From assembly GCA_002471225.1 (NCBI GenBank), contig DKPO01000031.1, positions 57,539 through 121,538 of the forward strand: a stretch of 64,000 bases of DNA, read 5' to 3'. Under the pieces are notes generated by a model, which saw only the letters and a list, made by a program, of their open reading frames with translations, searched no databases and was not told where the DNA came from. This document shows, piece after piece, positions 1 through 9,302 of this stretch. Source of the stretch: Porphyromonadaceae bacterium UBA7332. Its GTDB lineage: Bacteria; Bacteroidota; Bacteroidia; Bacteroidales; UBA7332. Numbering within the stretch: the stretch's first letter is position 1; the number at the start of each line of letters is the position of its first letter. The position numbers were made by a program, and so were the translations under genes.

Positions 1-666
1 AATAGGCACATTCAGATTCTTTTTGAATAGTGGAATCAATTCAGCTACTCTTGAAGGAGGAATTAATCCGCTCATATCTTTAATCGTAATCATGTCTGCT
101 CCCAGTTTCTCCATTTCTTTTGCTTTTTGCAAAAAATATTCGTTAGAGAAAACAGCCTTAGGAAGCGGTTTTCCTTTTAAAGATGCTTTTAATCTTTCGG
201 CTGTTGTAAAATGAGGATCAATCGTATAACAAACAGCGCAATCTGCAATACCACCATATTTTTTCACATATTTGATTGTGGATTTGACATTTTCCACATC
301 ATTCAGTGCATCAAATATACGCATGATACTTAATCCTGATTCAATTGCATTTTTGCAAAATCCCTCAATAATTTCATCAGTGTATGGAGCATAACCAAAT
401 AAGTTCCGGCCTCTTGAAAGAGCTGTTAATTTCGAGCTATCTCCAACTACTGCTTTGATCTTCTCTAAACGTTCCCATGGATTCTCGTTCAGGTAGCGCA
501 TTACAGAGTCAGGTACAGCCCCGCCCCATACTTCCATTGCATAAAACTTAGCATCTTTATAGAAAGGAAGAACACGATCGACCTGATCTTGGCTCATACG
601 TGTAGCAAAAGAAGATTGCTGACCATCCCGTAAAGTCAGGTCACGAATTAATAATTTACGTGCCAT
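1..666 (-). CDS. Biotin-dependent carboxyltransferase subunit (oxaloacetate decarboxylase alpha / PycB / transcarboxylase 5S type), 3' end outside window
   Basis: Reading the minus strand from the ATG at 666-664 gives 222 uninterrupted codons that run off the left edge. The N-terminus reads MARKLLIRDLTLRDGQQS, the metal- and substrate-binding start of the HMGL-like carboxyltransferase domain. ITIKDMSG near residue 197 carries the lysine that is carbamylated in this family. The family moves carboxyl groups between oxaloacetate or pyruvate and biotin, often as part of a sodium-pumping decarboxylase or a methylmalonyl-CoA transcarboxylase. The C-terminal part and any partner genes are not visible, so the exact enzyme cannot be decided. 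A TAnnTTTG-like box (TAACTTTG, minus strand, 680-673) lies only 6 bases before the start codon, which would make the transcript nearly leaderless. Confidence 0.88.
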   Translation of the reverse strand, partial: MARKLLIRDLTLRDGQQSSFATRMSQDQVDRVLPFYKDAKFYAMEVWGGAVPDSVMRYLNENPWERLEKIKAVVGDSSKLTALSRGRNLFGYAPYTDEIIEGFCKNAIESGLSIMRIFDALNDVENVKSTIKYVKKYGGIADCAVCYTIDPHFTTAERLKASLKGKPLPKAVFSNEYFLQKAKEMEKLGADMITIKDMSGLIPPSRVAELIPLFKKNLNVPI

Positions 667-960
667 AGATTTCAAAGTTAATTATGGATTAATCTGATTA
701 GTTTATTGGTTATAAATTGAACAAATGCTGCTGATGTAAGTTTAGGTAAAAATCGTGTTTTTTTAGTTCCGGTTATCTGCTGGAAAATATTGAAAATTAA
801 ACAGTAAGATAAGTGAATGAAACGCTTTTCTTTTTGTGTTTTTGAGTGTCCGAAGCTTCTCTTTTATCAAAAAAAATGCAGCTTTTATGCCAATCTTATA
901 TTCTATGTTTGAAAACATATTTATTGAGCCATAACTGTCTATTTATAAATTCGTTTATAT
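667..960. other. Intergenic region with no supported gene
   Basis: About 290 AT-rich bases lie between the divergent start at 666 and the terminator at 961-1001. Apart from the TAACTTTG box near 673-680 on the minus strand I see no open reading frame with protein-like composition, no RNA gene and no clear repeat. Confidence 0.6.
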
Positions 961-1001
961 ACACAAAGAGGAGATATCAAACTGATATCTCCTCTTTGTG
1001 T
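961..1001 (-). terminator. Hairpin terminator of the S9 peptidase gene
   Basis: A perfect 19-bp inverted repeat (arms 961-979 and 983-1001) with a 3-base loop directly abuts the stop codon of the minus-strand peptidase gene. The run of U expected after the stem is weak, but the length and position fit an intrinsic terminator or 3'-end stabilising hairpin. Confidence 0.8.
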
Positions 1002-3784
1002 TATTGTGCCAGATCATATTTCTGATCTTTCCCTTTTTCTTTAATCGTAATCCCTTCTTTCATCCAGCGAGGCATCGGTTTATCTTTTAGATAGTAATCA
1101 AAAAACTGATGCATACGGATTGTCCAGTCCATACGTGCAGGCCATGATCTTAAGTTGTGGGGTTCATTGTTATAATTAAGCATCCATGCCTTTTTACCAC
1201 AACGTTTCAAAGCCATAAAAAACTCAATACCTTGCTCAAAAGGTACAGCTTCATCTGCATCATCGTGTCTGATGAGCAAAGGTGTATTTACTTGAGGGGC
1301 ATAGAATACCGGTGAATTTTCGATATAGCGCATAGGTGCACTCCATAAATCTTCTCCGATACGGCTTTGACCTTTTTCATATTGGAACATGCGAACCAGC
1401 CCTGAACCGGTACGAATACCACTGTATGCACTGGTCATATTGCTTACCGGTGCTCCCGGACTTGCACAAGCAAACATATTTGTTCGTGTCACAAGATAGG
1501 CTATCTGATAGCCACCCCAGCTTTGACCTTGCAGACCCATTTTTGCAGGATCTGCAATCCCTCTTTCTATCAGTGCGTTTGCTCCACTCACGACAGCATT
1601 ATAACATGATTCGCCCGGATAACCTGTTTTGTATTTAATATCAGGCATAAATACGACGTAATCATCACTCGTAAACATTGGAGGTATAATGATTGACCAG
1701 CTCGGTTGTGGTTGATGATATTTGTATAGATCTTCCGTATGTGTTTCGTAGAAATATACGATAACCGGATACTTTTTATTAGGATCATAATTTTCAGGCT
1801 TGTATAGAAGACCTTCAATTTCATCGCCGTTGAAGTCATGCCATTTCATTAGCTCTACACTCCCCCATTTGTAATCACTCATTTGTGGATTCGCATGCGA
1901 GATTTTCAATGGATTTTTGAACGTTCTGTCAGTTATCCACAAATCATTGAATTCATTGAAATTTTCGCGGGTAAAAAGAATCTTCTTACCGTTTTCTGCT
2001 TTACCTCTCAGAGCGAATTGATAAGGGCCTTCAATCAGTTTCTCTATTTGACCGTTAGGTATTAATTCATAAAATCCGTTTTCTTTGGTTTGATCATTGA
2101 AGGAGCTTAAAAGAATCTTCTCGTTCGTATCGACTAGATTCTTATAATTATCATCTTTCAGATTGATCAGTCTTAAGCGTGTATTATGTTTTCTTCCCCA
2201 TCCTTTTGTAAGACAAACCGGTGCAGTTTTTCCCAATAAATCCAAACTCCATAAATCATACTTATCGTAGATAAGTATGTGACTCATATCATTGCTGAAT
2301 CCTGCATATCCGTATGAATCCGGTAATTCAGGACGGTCATTTGATTCATCGAATAAAGGAACTTCAATACCTGTTGATATTTCTACTTCCTTTCTGGTAT
2401 TTGTATTGAAAGCATACCATGCCTTTTTATTTTTATTGAAATACACCACAAAGTTTCCATCAGGATTAAGCATAGTTGGATATCCCAGCATTTCACCCTG
2501 TGATATCAATTCTCTTTTACCACTTTTCAGATCGACTAAGTGTAAATCTCTCGGATATGGATACTCCCAGTTCATCTCTTTCAGATAGGGCTCTGTATCA
2601 ATTGAAAGTGCATATTTTGCTTTTGCTTCATCCGGAGCAAAATTGATTTGTCCGTATCGCATATCGGTAACCGGCATCCAACGATTCTCTTTTGTAAAGA
2701 AAACCGCATTAAAGCTTGGATTCATCAGCTGATTTTTATTTGCGATCTGTTGAGGCATATTTAATGTATCCGAAGTACTCCACAGGTCGAGTAAGAACTT
2801 TTCTTCAGCTAACAGCGTGTCTTTTTCCTCCTTCTTAGGTAATTCGGCATAGGAAAAATGAAGTCTGTTTCCTTCTTTTGAGAAAGAAAGGGCATTCGGA
2901 GAAAGTCCATAACCTTTCGGTATTTTTTCTCCTTCTGTTACTAAGATTTCCTTTGGTTTATATGTGCTACTTTTAAATTTCCGGCTATTAAAATCTGCTG
3001 TATCAAAATAGAAAAGTCTCGGAACAGATGTTTTTGCTGTATCGCTGGTGGCAAGAAGTGCTCCCTGGTTGCCGGATTCGTCTAAACTCAAACGGGAAAT
3101 TTTTCCTGTTTTCGAAGTAAATAAAGGAATATGCTTTTTATAATCCGTTACAAATACATTCTTAGTAGAATCGCCTTCTATGCTATAAAGTAGAAATCGG
3201 CCTTTTTTGTCATAGGTGAATTGTCCGATGCTATCTATTAAGATTGAATCCCGTGTTTGTAAATTACGAACAACCAGTTGCTGAAATTTTTTCTCTTTAC
3301 TTTTCTTATCGGCCGTATCTTTTGGGATAACAACTTCTTTTTTAATAAAGACGTATGGAGCTTCTGCAGTAGATTGTACCGAGCTTTTCAAAGGTAGTTG
3401 TTCCTTTTGAAGCGTTTGCAGGTTTACCATATATAAGGTATCCTCAGGCATCTTTTCTTTTTTAACCTTATTAAGCTTTGCTATTCTTACCGAGTCGGTA
3501 TAAGCTTTGACAGTATAGGTTGCATAGTTGGCATTATCCAGAAAGTTCAGATTGGAACCTCTTTCTACTTTTAATAAGCTGTCACCGTTGTTTTTCTGAA
3601 CGATAAGTACACCATCTCCTTTTTGAGGATTAATTTCATAACTGATAAATCGACTGTCCTTAGATAAATTAGTTCTGCCTATTACCTTCCACGAATCATA
3701 TACTGTATGATCCAATACTTTTTTCTGAGCCATCAATCCCAGGCAGAGAGAGACGGACGAAAAAAAGAGTATAGATTTTTTCAT
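1001..3784 (-). CDS. S9 family (DPP IV/acylaminoacyl-peptidase type) serine peptidase, exported
   Basis: The protein has about 927 residues from the ATG at 3784. That ATG is preferred over the upstream one at 3838 because it gives a clean signal peptide (MKKSILFFSSVSLCLGLMAQ), and because the upstream start lies inside the terminator of the neighbouring gene. A long N-terminal beta-propeller-like region is followed by an alpha/beta hydrolase domain. The nucleophile motif GQSWGG places Ser755 (codon 1520-1522), the acid motif is HDDADE and the histidine motif is EPHN, so the catalytic triad looks intact. The family cleaves peptides and small proteins in the periplasm or outer membrane. It is monocistronic, between two strong hairpins. 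I see no type IX C-terminal sorting domain. Substrate unknown. Confidence 0.9.
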   Translation of the reverse strand: MKKSILFFSSVSLCLGLMAQKKVLDHTVYDSWKVIGRTNLSKDSRFISYEINPQKGDGVLIVQKNNGDSLLKVERGSNLNFLDNANYATYTVKAYTDSVRIAKLNKVKKEKMPEDTLYMVNLQTLQKEQLPLKSSVQSTAEAPYVFIKKEVVIPKDTADKKSKEKKFQQLVVRNLQTRDSILIDSIGQFTYDKKGRFLLYSIEGDSTKNVFVTDYKKHIPLFTSKTGKISRLSLDESGNQGALLATSDTAKTSVPRLFYFDTADFNSRKFKSSTYKPKEILVTEGEKIPKGYGLSPNALSFSKEGNRLHFSYAELPKKEEKDTLLAEEKFLLDLWSTSDTLNMPQQIANKNQLMNPSFNAVFFTKENRWMPVTDMRYGQINFAPDEAKAKYALSIDTEPYLKEMNWEYPYPRDLHLVDLKSGKRELISQGEMLGYPTMLNPDGNFVVYFNKNKKAWYAFNTNTRKEVEISTGIEVPLFDESNDRPELPDSYGYAGFSNDMSHILIYDKYDLWSLDLLGKTAPVCLTKGWGRKHNTRLRLINLKDDNYKNLVDTNEKILLSSFNDQTKENGFYELIPNGQIEKLIEGPYQFALRGKAENGKKILFTRENFNEFNDLWITDRTFKNPLKISHANPQMSDYKWGSVELMKWHDFNGDEIEGLLYKPENYDPNKKYPVIVYFYETHTEDLYKYHQPQPSWSIIIPPMFTSDDYVVFMPDIKYKTGYPGESCYNAVVSGANALIERGIADPAKMGLQGQSWGGYQIAYLVTRTNMFACASPGAPVSNMTSAYSGIRTGSGLVRMFQYEKGQSRIGEDLWSAPMRYIENSPVFYAPQVNTPLLIRHDDADEAVPFEQGIEFFMALKRCGKKAWMLNYNNEPHNLRSWPARMDWTIRMHQFFDYYLKDKPMPRWMKEGITIKEKGKDQKYDLAQ

Positions 3785-3816
3785 TTCCTGGTTTTTAATT
3801 ATTTGAATTACAAATA

Positions 3817-3863
3817 TATAAAAAAAAGGAGAATTCAATCTTTTTTCGACTGAATTCTCCCAT
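3817..3863 (-). terminator. Intrinsic terminator of the acyl-CoA synthetase operon
   Basis: On the minus strand a 13-bp stem with one G-U pair (arms about 3848-3860 and 3828-3840) and a 7-base A-rich loop is followed by seven U. This is a textbook rho-independent terminator just after the stop codon at 3873. Confidence 0.88.
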
Positions 3864-3872
3864 TTTTAATTC

Positions 3873-5522
3873 CTATATAGGCTCAATGCCTTGCTTGGCT
3901 AATAGCTCAAGACTCAGCTCTTTGAGTTTATATTTCTGAATTTTACCACTTCCTGTCATCGGGAACTGATCGATAAAGAAAATGTATTTTGGAATTTTGT
4001 GACGGGATATCTGTCCCCGGCAAAACTCTTTGACGTTTCCTTCACTCATTTCATATCCTTCTTTCAGAATAATAAAAGCTCCGATTTCTTCTCCGTATTT
4101 TTTAGAAGGAACAGCTGCAACCTGTACATCACTGACACCTTCCATTTTATAAAGAAACTCTTCTATTTCGCGAGGATAGATATTTTCTCCACCCCTGATA
4201 ATCATATCTTTGATGCGTCCCGTTATACAGAAGTTTCCGTCTTCACGCTTTATTCCTAAATCGCCTGAGTGTAAATATCCGTTTTGATCAATTATTTCGG
4301 CTGTTGCTTCCGGCATTTTATAATATCCTTTCATGATATTATATCCTTTGCAGCACATTTCTCCCTGAACACCTGTCGGGCATTCCTCTCCCGTTTCCGG
4401 GTCTATCACCTTTACTTCTATATGAGGTAATTCTCTGCCGACAGTTGAGGAACGTACTTCCATTGTATCGTCTACATGACTTTGCGTCATACCCGGAGAG
4501 GCTTCCGTCAGACCATATACACTGGTGATTTCCGTCATATTCATTTTATCCATCACTTCTTCCATTAACCATTGCGGGCATAAAGCACCTGCCATGATCC
4601 CCGTTCTGAGTGAAGATAAGTCAAATACAGAAAACATCGGATGATTAAGTTCTGCTATATACATCGTCGGAACACCGTACAGGGCCGTGCATCTTTCTTT
4701 ATGTATGGATGCAAGTACGACCAGAGGATCAAACCGTTCGAGAAGTATCACGGTTGCTCCATGCGTAATGATCGCCATCATACCAAGTACGATTCCGAAA
4801 CAGTGGAATAAAGGAACAGGTAAACAGAGTTTTTCCTGATCGGTAAAACGCATACACTGACCTATACTGTAGCCGTTATTCGTTATATTGTAATGGCTTA
4901 ACATAACTCCTTTGGGAAACCCTGTTGTACCTGACGTATATTGCATATTGACCGTGTCATGTACATTTACGTCCGATTTTAATTTCCCATATGATTTGTC
5001 GTCAACCATATCTGCCAGCAGCATGATCTCAGACGTATTATACATACCTCTGTATTTCTCTTGTCCGATGAATATTACATTCTTCAGATTGGGATATTTT
5101 GCGGCATGTATATGTCCTCTTGGTTGAGTTTTTAATTCCGGAATCATTTGATAGATCATCTTTGGATAATCACTGTCAAATGTACCGTCCGTAATGCAGA
5201 TCGTATGCAAATCTGCATTTTCAGTTAGATACTCTAATTCATTTTGCTTATAATTGGTGTTAATGGTCACCAATACTGCTCCGATTTTGGCAGTTGCGAA
5301 CATAAAGGTATTCCAGTCCGGAACATTGGTCGCCCAAATTCCGACATTATCCCCTTTTTTTACGCCGATAGCCATCAATCCTTTAGCCAGTCTGTCCACA
5401 CGCTCATTAAATTCGGCATATGAAAAGCGAAGATTTCGGTCAGCATAGATCATAAACTCCTTATCCGGGGTTTGTGTAGCCCAGTGTTCAAGCCACTGAC
5501 CTAATGTTTTATCATATAGCAT
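3873..5522 (-). CDS. AMP-dependent acyl-CoA synthetase (FadD-like)
   Basis: This 549-residue protein belongs to the ANL (acyl-CoA synthetase/luciferase) superfamily. It carries the P-loop-like motif YTSGTTGFPKGV (near 195-207), the core motif SVYGLTEASPG, the hinge region GDLGIKREDG...GRIKDMIIRGGENIYP, and the C-terminal catalytic lysine motif MTGSGKIQK. It activates a fatty or other carboxylic acid with ATP to an acyl-adenylate and then to acyl-CoA, in the cytoplasm. It starts 11 bases after the XRE-cupin regulator gene. Regulator and synthetase are therefore probably co-transcribed, with the regulator likely sensing the substrate or product. Chain-length preference cannot be read from the sequence; medium- or long-chain acids are likely. 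Confidence 0.92.
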   Translation of the reverse strand: MLYDKTLGQWLEHWATQTPDKEFMIYADRNLRFSYAEFNERVDRLAKGLMAIGVKKGDNVGIWATNVPDWNTFMFATAKIGAVLVTINTNYKQNELEYLTENADLHTICITDGTFDSDYPKMIYQMIPELKTQPRGHIHAAKYPNLKNVIFIGQEKYRGMYNTSEIMLLADMVDDKSYGKLKSDVNVHDTVNMQYTSGTTGFPKGVMLSHYNITNNGYSIGQCMRFTDQEKLCLPVPLFHCFGIVLGMMAIITHGATVILLERFDPLVVLASIHKERCTALYGVPTMYIAELNHPMFSVFDLSSLRTGIMAGALCPQWLMEEVMDKMNMTEITSVYGLTEASPGMTQSHVDDTMEVRSSTVGRELPHIEVKVIDPETGEECPTGVQGEMCCKGYNIMKGYYKMPEATAEIIDQNGYLHSGDLGIKREDGNFCITGRIKDMIIRGGENIYPREIEEFLYKMEGVSDVQVAAVPSKKYGEEIGAFIILKEGYEMSEGNVKEFCRGQISRHKIPKYIFFIDQFPMTGSGKIQKYKLKELSLELLAKQGIEPI

Positions 5523-5533
5523 ATCCTAAATAT

Positions 5534-6106
5534 TTAGAAAGGTGTATAGATTACCGCCAGAACGTTAGCTTTTTCATTATTTGATGAATGAACATGATGC
5601 GGAACGATTGAATCATAATAGATACTGTCACCCTTACGTAGCAGGTAGGTACGTGTACCATATTTAATTTCAATTTCACCTTCGAGTACAAACACGAATT
5701 CCTCGCCTTCATGAGAAGAGAGAATAAAATCAGTATGTTCGCAAGGTTCTATTTGAATTTGGAAAGTTTCCATATGTCTGCCCGCTTTGGATTGTGAGAG
5801 GGCATGATATTGCAGATGCTTACATTGTGTTTCCCCACAGTGCATCAGTACCGTTTCTTTCGTATCTTCACCTCTTGAGATTACGGGTCCCGTTTCTTCG
5901 TAATCATCCAGGAAGGAACCCAGGCGCACCCCCATAGCTCTGGCTATACGGATTAAAAATGCGATAGAAGGTACCTCTTTGTTATCTTCAATTAACTGTA
6001 ATTGCTCTATTGTAAGACCAGCATTTTCAGCAACTTGTCCGATACTGATGCTTTTCAATTCTCTGAGTGAACGGATACGTTCACCTACTCTGTTTTTATT
6101 ATCCAT
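5534..6106 (-). CDS. XRE-family helix-turn-helix regulator with C-terminal cupin domain
   Basis: The 190-residue protein has an N-terminal XRE helix-turn-helix (about residues 8-65, with ...SIGQVAENAGLTIEQLQLIE...). A cupin_2 sensor domain follows (about 105-188, with SSHEGEEFVFVLEGEIEIKY and the histidines of SIVPHHVHS). Proteins with this architecture are small-molecule-responsive transcription regulators. The gene is the first of a two-gene operon with the acyl-CoA synthetase, so it probably controls that gene and itself. A Bacteroidetes-type TATATTTG box lies upstream (minus strand, 6154-6147), giving a leader of about 35 bases. Ligand unknown. Confidence 0.9.
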   Translation of the reverse strand: MDNKNRVGERIRSLRELKSISIGQVAENAGLTIEQLQLIEDNKEVPSIAFLIRIARAMGVRLGSFLDDYEETGPVISRGEDTKETVLMHCGETQCKHLQYHALSQSKAGRHMETFQIQIEPCEHTDFILSSHEGEEFVFVLEGEIEIKYGTRTYLLRKGDSIYYDSIVPHHVHSSNNEKANVLAVIYTPF

Positions 6107-6146
6107 AATCTTGAGTATTTTATAACATATTTACTCTAGTATGGGG

Positions 6147-6154
6147 CAAATATA
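6147..6154 (-). promoter_or_regulatory. Candidate -7 box for the XRE-acyl-CoA synthetase operon
   Basis: TATATTTG on the minus strand matches the Bacteroidetes housekeeping -7 consensus TAnnTTTG, about 40 bases upstream of the start codon at 6106. No clear TTG -33 element is seen at the usual distance. Confidence 0.45.
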
Positions 6155-6230
6155 GAAAATATATAACGAAATAAAGCTTTTGAAAAGAAATCAGTAAGGA
6201 AAATCTCCGTTTTATCTTACTAAAAGACAT

Positions 6231-6266
6231 AAAAAAAGCGGAGAAATCATTTGATTTCTCCGCTTT
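6231..6266 (-). terminator. Intrinsic terminator of rpsO
   Basis: A perfect 15-bp stem (arms 6235-6249 and 6252-6266) lies 20 bases after the rpsO stop codon and is followed on the minus strand by a run of U (6231-6237). Confidence 0.88.
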
Positions 6267-6285
6267 AAAGTCTTGTGACCAGAAA

Positions 6286-6555
6286 TTACTTTCTGATGTT
6301 AAGTTCTTTAATGATAGCACGGTATCTTTCGATATCTTTAGCTTTTAGATAATCTAAAAGGCTACGACGTTTACCTACCAACATTTTAAGAGCTCTCTCT
6401 GTGCTATAATCTTTGTGATTTAACTTCAAGTGTTGAGTTAAATGCGAAATACGGTATGAAAATAATGCAATCTGCGCTTCTGATGAGCCAGTATCAGTAT
6501 TAGACTTTCCGTATTTTGCGAAGATTTCTTCTTTCTTAGCAGAATCTAAGTACAT
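6286..6555 (-). CDS. rpsO: 30S ribosomal protein S15
   Basis: The 89-residue protein is full length for bacterial uS15. It shows the family signature GSSEAQIALFSYRISHLTQHLKLNHKDYS (quoted here in part) and the C-terminal RRSLLDYLK region. It binds the central domain of 16S rRNA early in small-subunit assembly. The gene is monocistronic with its own promoter (6591-6620) and terminator, divergent from typA. Confidence 0.97.
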   Translation of the reverse strand: MYLDSAKKEEIFAKYGKSNTDTGSSEAQIALFSYRISHLTQHLKLNHKDYSTERALKMLVGKRRSLLDYLKAKDIERYRAIIKELNIRK

Positions 6556-6590
6556 AGTTTAAAAAATTATATTGTTAAACAAATCGAGGA

Positions 6591-6620
6591 CAAAGGTAAC
6601 AGTTTCTTTTTGACTTACAA
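6591..6620 (-). promoter_or_regulatory. rpsO promoter (Bacteroidetes type)
   Basis: On the minus strand TTG (6620-6618), a 19-base spacer and TACCTTTG (6598-6591) match the Bacteroidetes -33/-7 architecture. The start codon is 36 bases downstream. Confidence 0.75.
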
Positions 6621-6664
6621 GAGGTTTTCATCTTTTTTATCAATGATTTATGCAATTAATATCG

Positions 6665-6672
6665 TACCTTTG
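6665..6672 (+). promoter_or_regulatory. typA promoter -7 box
   Basis: TACCTTTG fits the TAnnTTTG consensus and lies 24 bases upstream of the typA start codon. It is back to back with the rpsO promoter in the same 140-bp gap. Confidence 0.65.
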
Positions 6673-6695
6673 CACCACAATTTTGAAGATTACAT

Positions 6696-8495
6696 ATGCA
6701 AAAGATTAGAAACATTGCAATTATTGCACACGTTGACCACGGTAAAACGACATTAGTTGATAAAATGTTGTTGGCTGGTCAGTTATTCAGAGATAATCAG
6801 CACACAGGTGAATTAATTTTGGATAACAACGACTTGGAGCGTGAGCGTGGTATTACTATCCTTTCTAAAAACGTTTCAATTACATACAAAGGCTACAAGA
6901 TCAATATTATTGATACTCCGGGCCACGCCGACTTCGGTGGTGAAGTAGAGCGTGTATTGAACATGGCTGATGGTTGTTTATTGTTGGTGGATGCGTTTGA
7001 AGGACCAATGCCTCAGACTCGTTTTGTGTTACAAAAAGCACTTGAAATGGGTCTTAAACCGATTGTTGTAGTTAATAAGGTTGACAAACCAAACTGTCGT
7101 CCTGACGAAGTACACGAAATGGTTTTTGATTTGATGTTCAGTTTGGATGCGAACGAAGAGCAGTTGGATTTCCCTACTGTTTATGGTTCTGCTAAAAACA
7201 ACTGGATGGGAGCAGACTGGAGTACTCCTACTGAAGACATTACTTATGTGTTAGACTCAATTATCGAACATATCCCGGCTCCGGTTTATATCGATGGTTC
7301 TGCACAAATGTTGATTACTTCATTGGATTATTCTTCTTATGTAGGTCGTATTTGTATCGGACGTGTTCACCGTGGTGAATTACGTGAAGGTATGGATGTA
7401 ATGCTTTGCAAAAAAGATGGATCTAAAATTAAGCAACGTATTAAAGAAGTACACGTATTTGAAGGTCTAGGTCGTATGAAAGTACAGGCTGCTTCTTCAG
7501 GAGATATTTGTGCTTTGGTTGGTATCGACGGTTTTGAGATTGGTGATACAATTGCAGACGCTGCTAATCCGGAAGCTTTGGATCCGATCGCGATCGACGA
7601 ACCGACAATGTCGATGACTTTCACTATCAATGACTCTCCTTTCTTCGGTAAAGAAGGTAAATTGGTAACATCTCGTCACATCCATGATCGTTTGATGAAA
7701 GAGTTGGACAAAAACCTTGCCCTTCGCGTACACAAATCAGAAGATTCTGATTGCTGGACTGTGTTTGGTCGTGGTGTTCTTCACTTATCTGTATTGATCG
7801 AAACAATGCGTCGTGAAGGTTACGAACTTCAGGTTGGTCAGCCTCAGGTAATCATTAAAGAAATCGATGGTGTTAAATGTGAGCCTATCGAGCAGTTGAG
7901 CATCAACTGTCCTGAAGAAGCTTCAAGTAAAATTATTGACGTAGTAACTCGTCGTAAAGGTGAATTACTAATGATGGATACTAAAAATGACCGTATTTTT
8001 ATGGAGTTCAATATGCCATCTCGTGGTATTATCGGTCTTCGTAATTATGTATTGACTGTTTCTGCAGGTGAGGCTATCATGGCACACCGTTTCAAAGAAT
8101 ATCAACCATACAAAGGTGAGATCGAGAAACGTGTGAACGGTGCGATGATCGCTATGGAAACAGGTACTGCTTTTGCTTATGCTTTAGATAAACTTCAGGA
8201 TCGCGGTAAATTCTTCATTGCACCGCAAGAAGAAATTTATGCTGGTCAGGTTATCGGTGAGCACTCAAAAGATAATGACTTGGTTGTAAACATCACGAAG
8301 TCTAAAAAACTGACAAATATGCGTGCGTCTGGTTCTGACGATAAAGCGAAATTGGCTCCTCCGATTGTATTCAGTCTGGAAGAGGCTCTTGAGTATATCC
8401 GCGAAGACGAGTATGTAGAGGTTACTCCGCATTCTATTCGTATTCGTAAAATCCTTTTGGATGAAAATGAACGTAAACGCGTTTCTAAAAAATAA
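6696..8495 (+). CDS. typA: Translational GTPase TypA/BipA
   Basis: The 599-residue protein is full length for BipA. The GTP-binding domain shows G1 AHVDHGKTT (about 10-18), G2 around RERGITI, G3 DTPGHADF and G4 NKVDKP. EF-G-like domains II, III and V and the BipA-specific C-terminal domain follow. TypA is a ribosome-binding GTPase that helps large-subunit assembly and growth under stress or low temperature. The gene is monocistronic, with a hairpin terminator at 8518-8575. Confidence 0.97.
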   Translation: MQKIRNIAIIAHVDHGKTTLVDKMLLAGQLFRDNQHTGELILDNNDLERERGITILSKNVSITYKGYKINIIDTPGHADFGGEVERVLNMADGCLLLVDAFEGPMPQTRFVLQKALEMGLKPIVVVNKVDKPNCRPDEVHEMVFDLMFSLDANEEQLDFPTVYGSAKNNWMGADWSTPTEDITYVLDSIIEHIPAPVYIDGSAQMLITSLDYSSYVGRICIGRVHRGELREGMDVMLCKKDGSKIKQRIKEVHVFEGLGRMKVQAASSGDICALVGIDGFEIGDTIADAANPEALDPIAIDEPTMSMTFTINDSPFFGKEGKLVTSRHIHDRLMKELDKNLALRVHKSEDSDCWTVFGRGVLHLSVLIETMRREGYELQVGQPQVIIKEIDGVKCEPIEQLSINCPEEASSKIIDVVTRRKGELLMMDTKNDRIFMEFNMPSRGIIGLRNYVLTVSAGEAIMAHRFKEYQPYKGEIEKRVNGAMIAMETGTAFAYALDKLQDRGKFFIAPQEEIYAGQVIGEHSKDNDLVVNITKSKKLTNMRASGSDDKAKLAPPIVFSLEEALEYIREDEYVEVTPHSIRIRKILLDENERKRVSKK

Positions 8496-8517
8496 TTTTT
8501 AGTATAGATTTACAGAT

Positions 8518-8576
8518 ATCCTGTTAGTGCATTGTTGCCATCTTTGTCAATTCGTGCATTGACAGGATTTCTTTTT
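8518..8576 (+). terminator. Terminator after typA
   Basis: A 14-bp stem with two G-U pairs (arms 8518-8531 and 8555-8568) encloses a 23-base loop and is followed by TTCTTTTTT. The loop contains CATCTTTG, which resembles a -7 box, so the same sequence might also start the downstream mtnN-luxS transcript. Confidence 0.65.
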
Positions 8577-8588
8577 TAATACGAAGAA

Positions 8589-9293
8589 ATGGAAAAACAA
8601 AGATTCAAAAAAATAGGTATTATTGTAGCAATGAGTAAGGAATACGATTTGGTTCGAAACTTACTTATTGATGCTAAAGAAGAACATTTTCTGAATTTTG
8701 ATTTCTCGGTTGGTCACATCGGAGATAAAGAAATTGTTCTGATGAAAAGCGGTATCGGTAAAGTAAATGCTACGATTGCTACACTTGAACTGATTTCTCA
8801 TTTTAAACCTGATTGCATCATCAACACGGGTGTTGCGGGAGGTATTGATCAGTCTGTTCGTGTAGGTGATATCATTGTTGGTGAAGAAAGCTGCTATCAC
8901 GATTTTTATTGTGGTGAGGTAAATGATCATCAGGCTGAATTAGGTTATCCGGAGTTTATACCTGCCGATCGTGCTCTTCATGCAAGCTTGCTGAGAACAA
9001 CTGAGGGAATGGATAATGTGAAATTCGGACTAATCTGTACAGGTGATCAGTTTATCACAAACCGCGAAGAATTATTTAAAATCAAAGCAAAGCATCCTGC
9101 AGGGATGGCTGTAGATATGGAATCAAATAGTATTGCACATACTTGTTTCATGCATAAAACGCCATTTGTTAGCTTCCGTATTATCAGTGACACGCCATGG
9201 GTTGATAATCATGAAGAGCAATATTTGAACTTCTGGGATGAAGCTCCGCAGCGTACTTTTGATTTACTACGTAGTCTTTTATCTAATTTATAA
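8589..9293 (+). CDS. mtnN: 5'-methylthioadenosine/S-adenosylhomocysteine nucleosidase (Pfs)
   Basis: The 234-residue protein belongs to the nucleoside phosphorylase-I superfamily. The N-terminal IGIIVAMSKEYDLV carries the catalytic-base glutamate region. MKSGIGKVNA, NTGVAGG and AVDMESNSIAH (ribose-binding Met-Glu) follow, with the catalytic aspartate in SDTPWVDN. It cleaves adenine from SAH (and MTA), giving S-ribosylhomocysteine for LuxS. luxS starts 9 bases after its stop codon, so the two are one operon covering two consecutive steps of the activated methyl cycle. Confidence 0.94.
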   Translation: MEKQRFKKIGIIVAMSKEYDLVRNLLIDAKEEHFLNFDFSVGHIGDKEIVLMKSGIGKVNATIATLELISHFKPDCIINTGVAGGIDQSVRVGDIIVGEESCYHDFYCGEVNDHQAELGYPEFIPADRALHASLLRTTEGMDNVKFGLICTGDQFITNREELFKIKAKHPAGMAVDMESNSIAHTCFMHKTPFVSFRIISDTPWVDNHEEQYLNFWDEAPQRTFDLLRSLLSNL

Positions 9294-9302
9294 GTAAAAT
9301 AT

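Noticed and set aside
1001..3838. Longer start of the S9 peptidase at 3838
   Set aside because: The extra 18 residues overlap the terminator of the upstream gene and would bury the signal peptide.
6120..6320. Minus-strand open frame between rpsO and the XRE regulator
   Set aside because: It overlaps the end and terminator of rpsO and the promoter of the next operon, with no protein-like composition.
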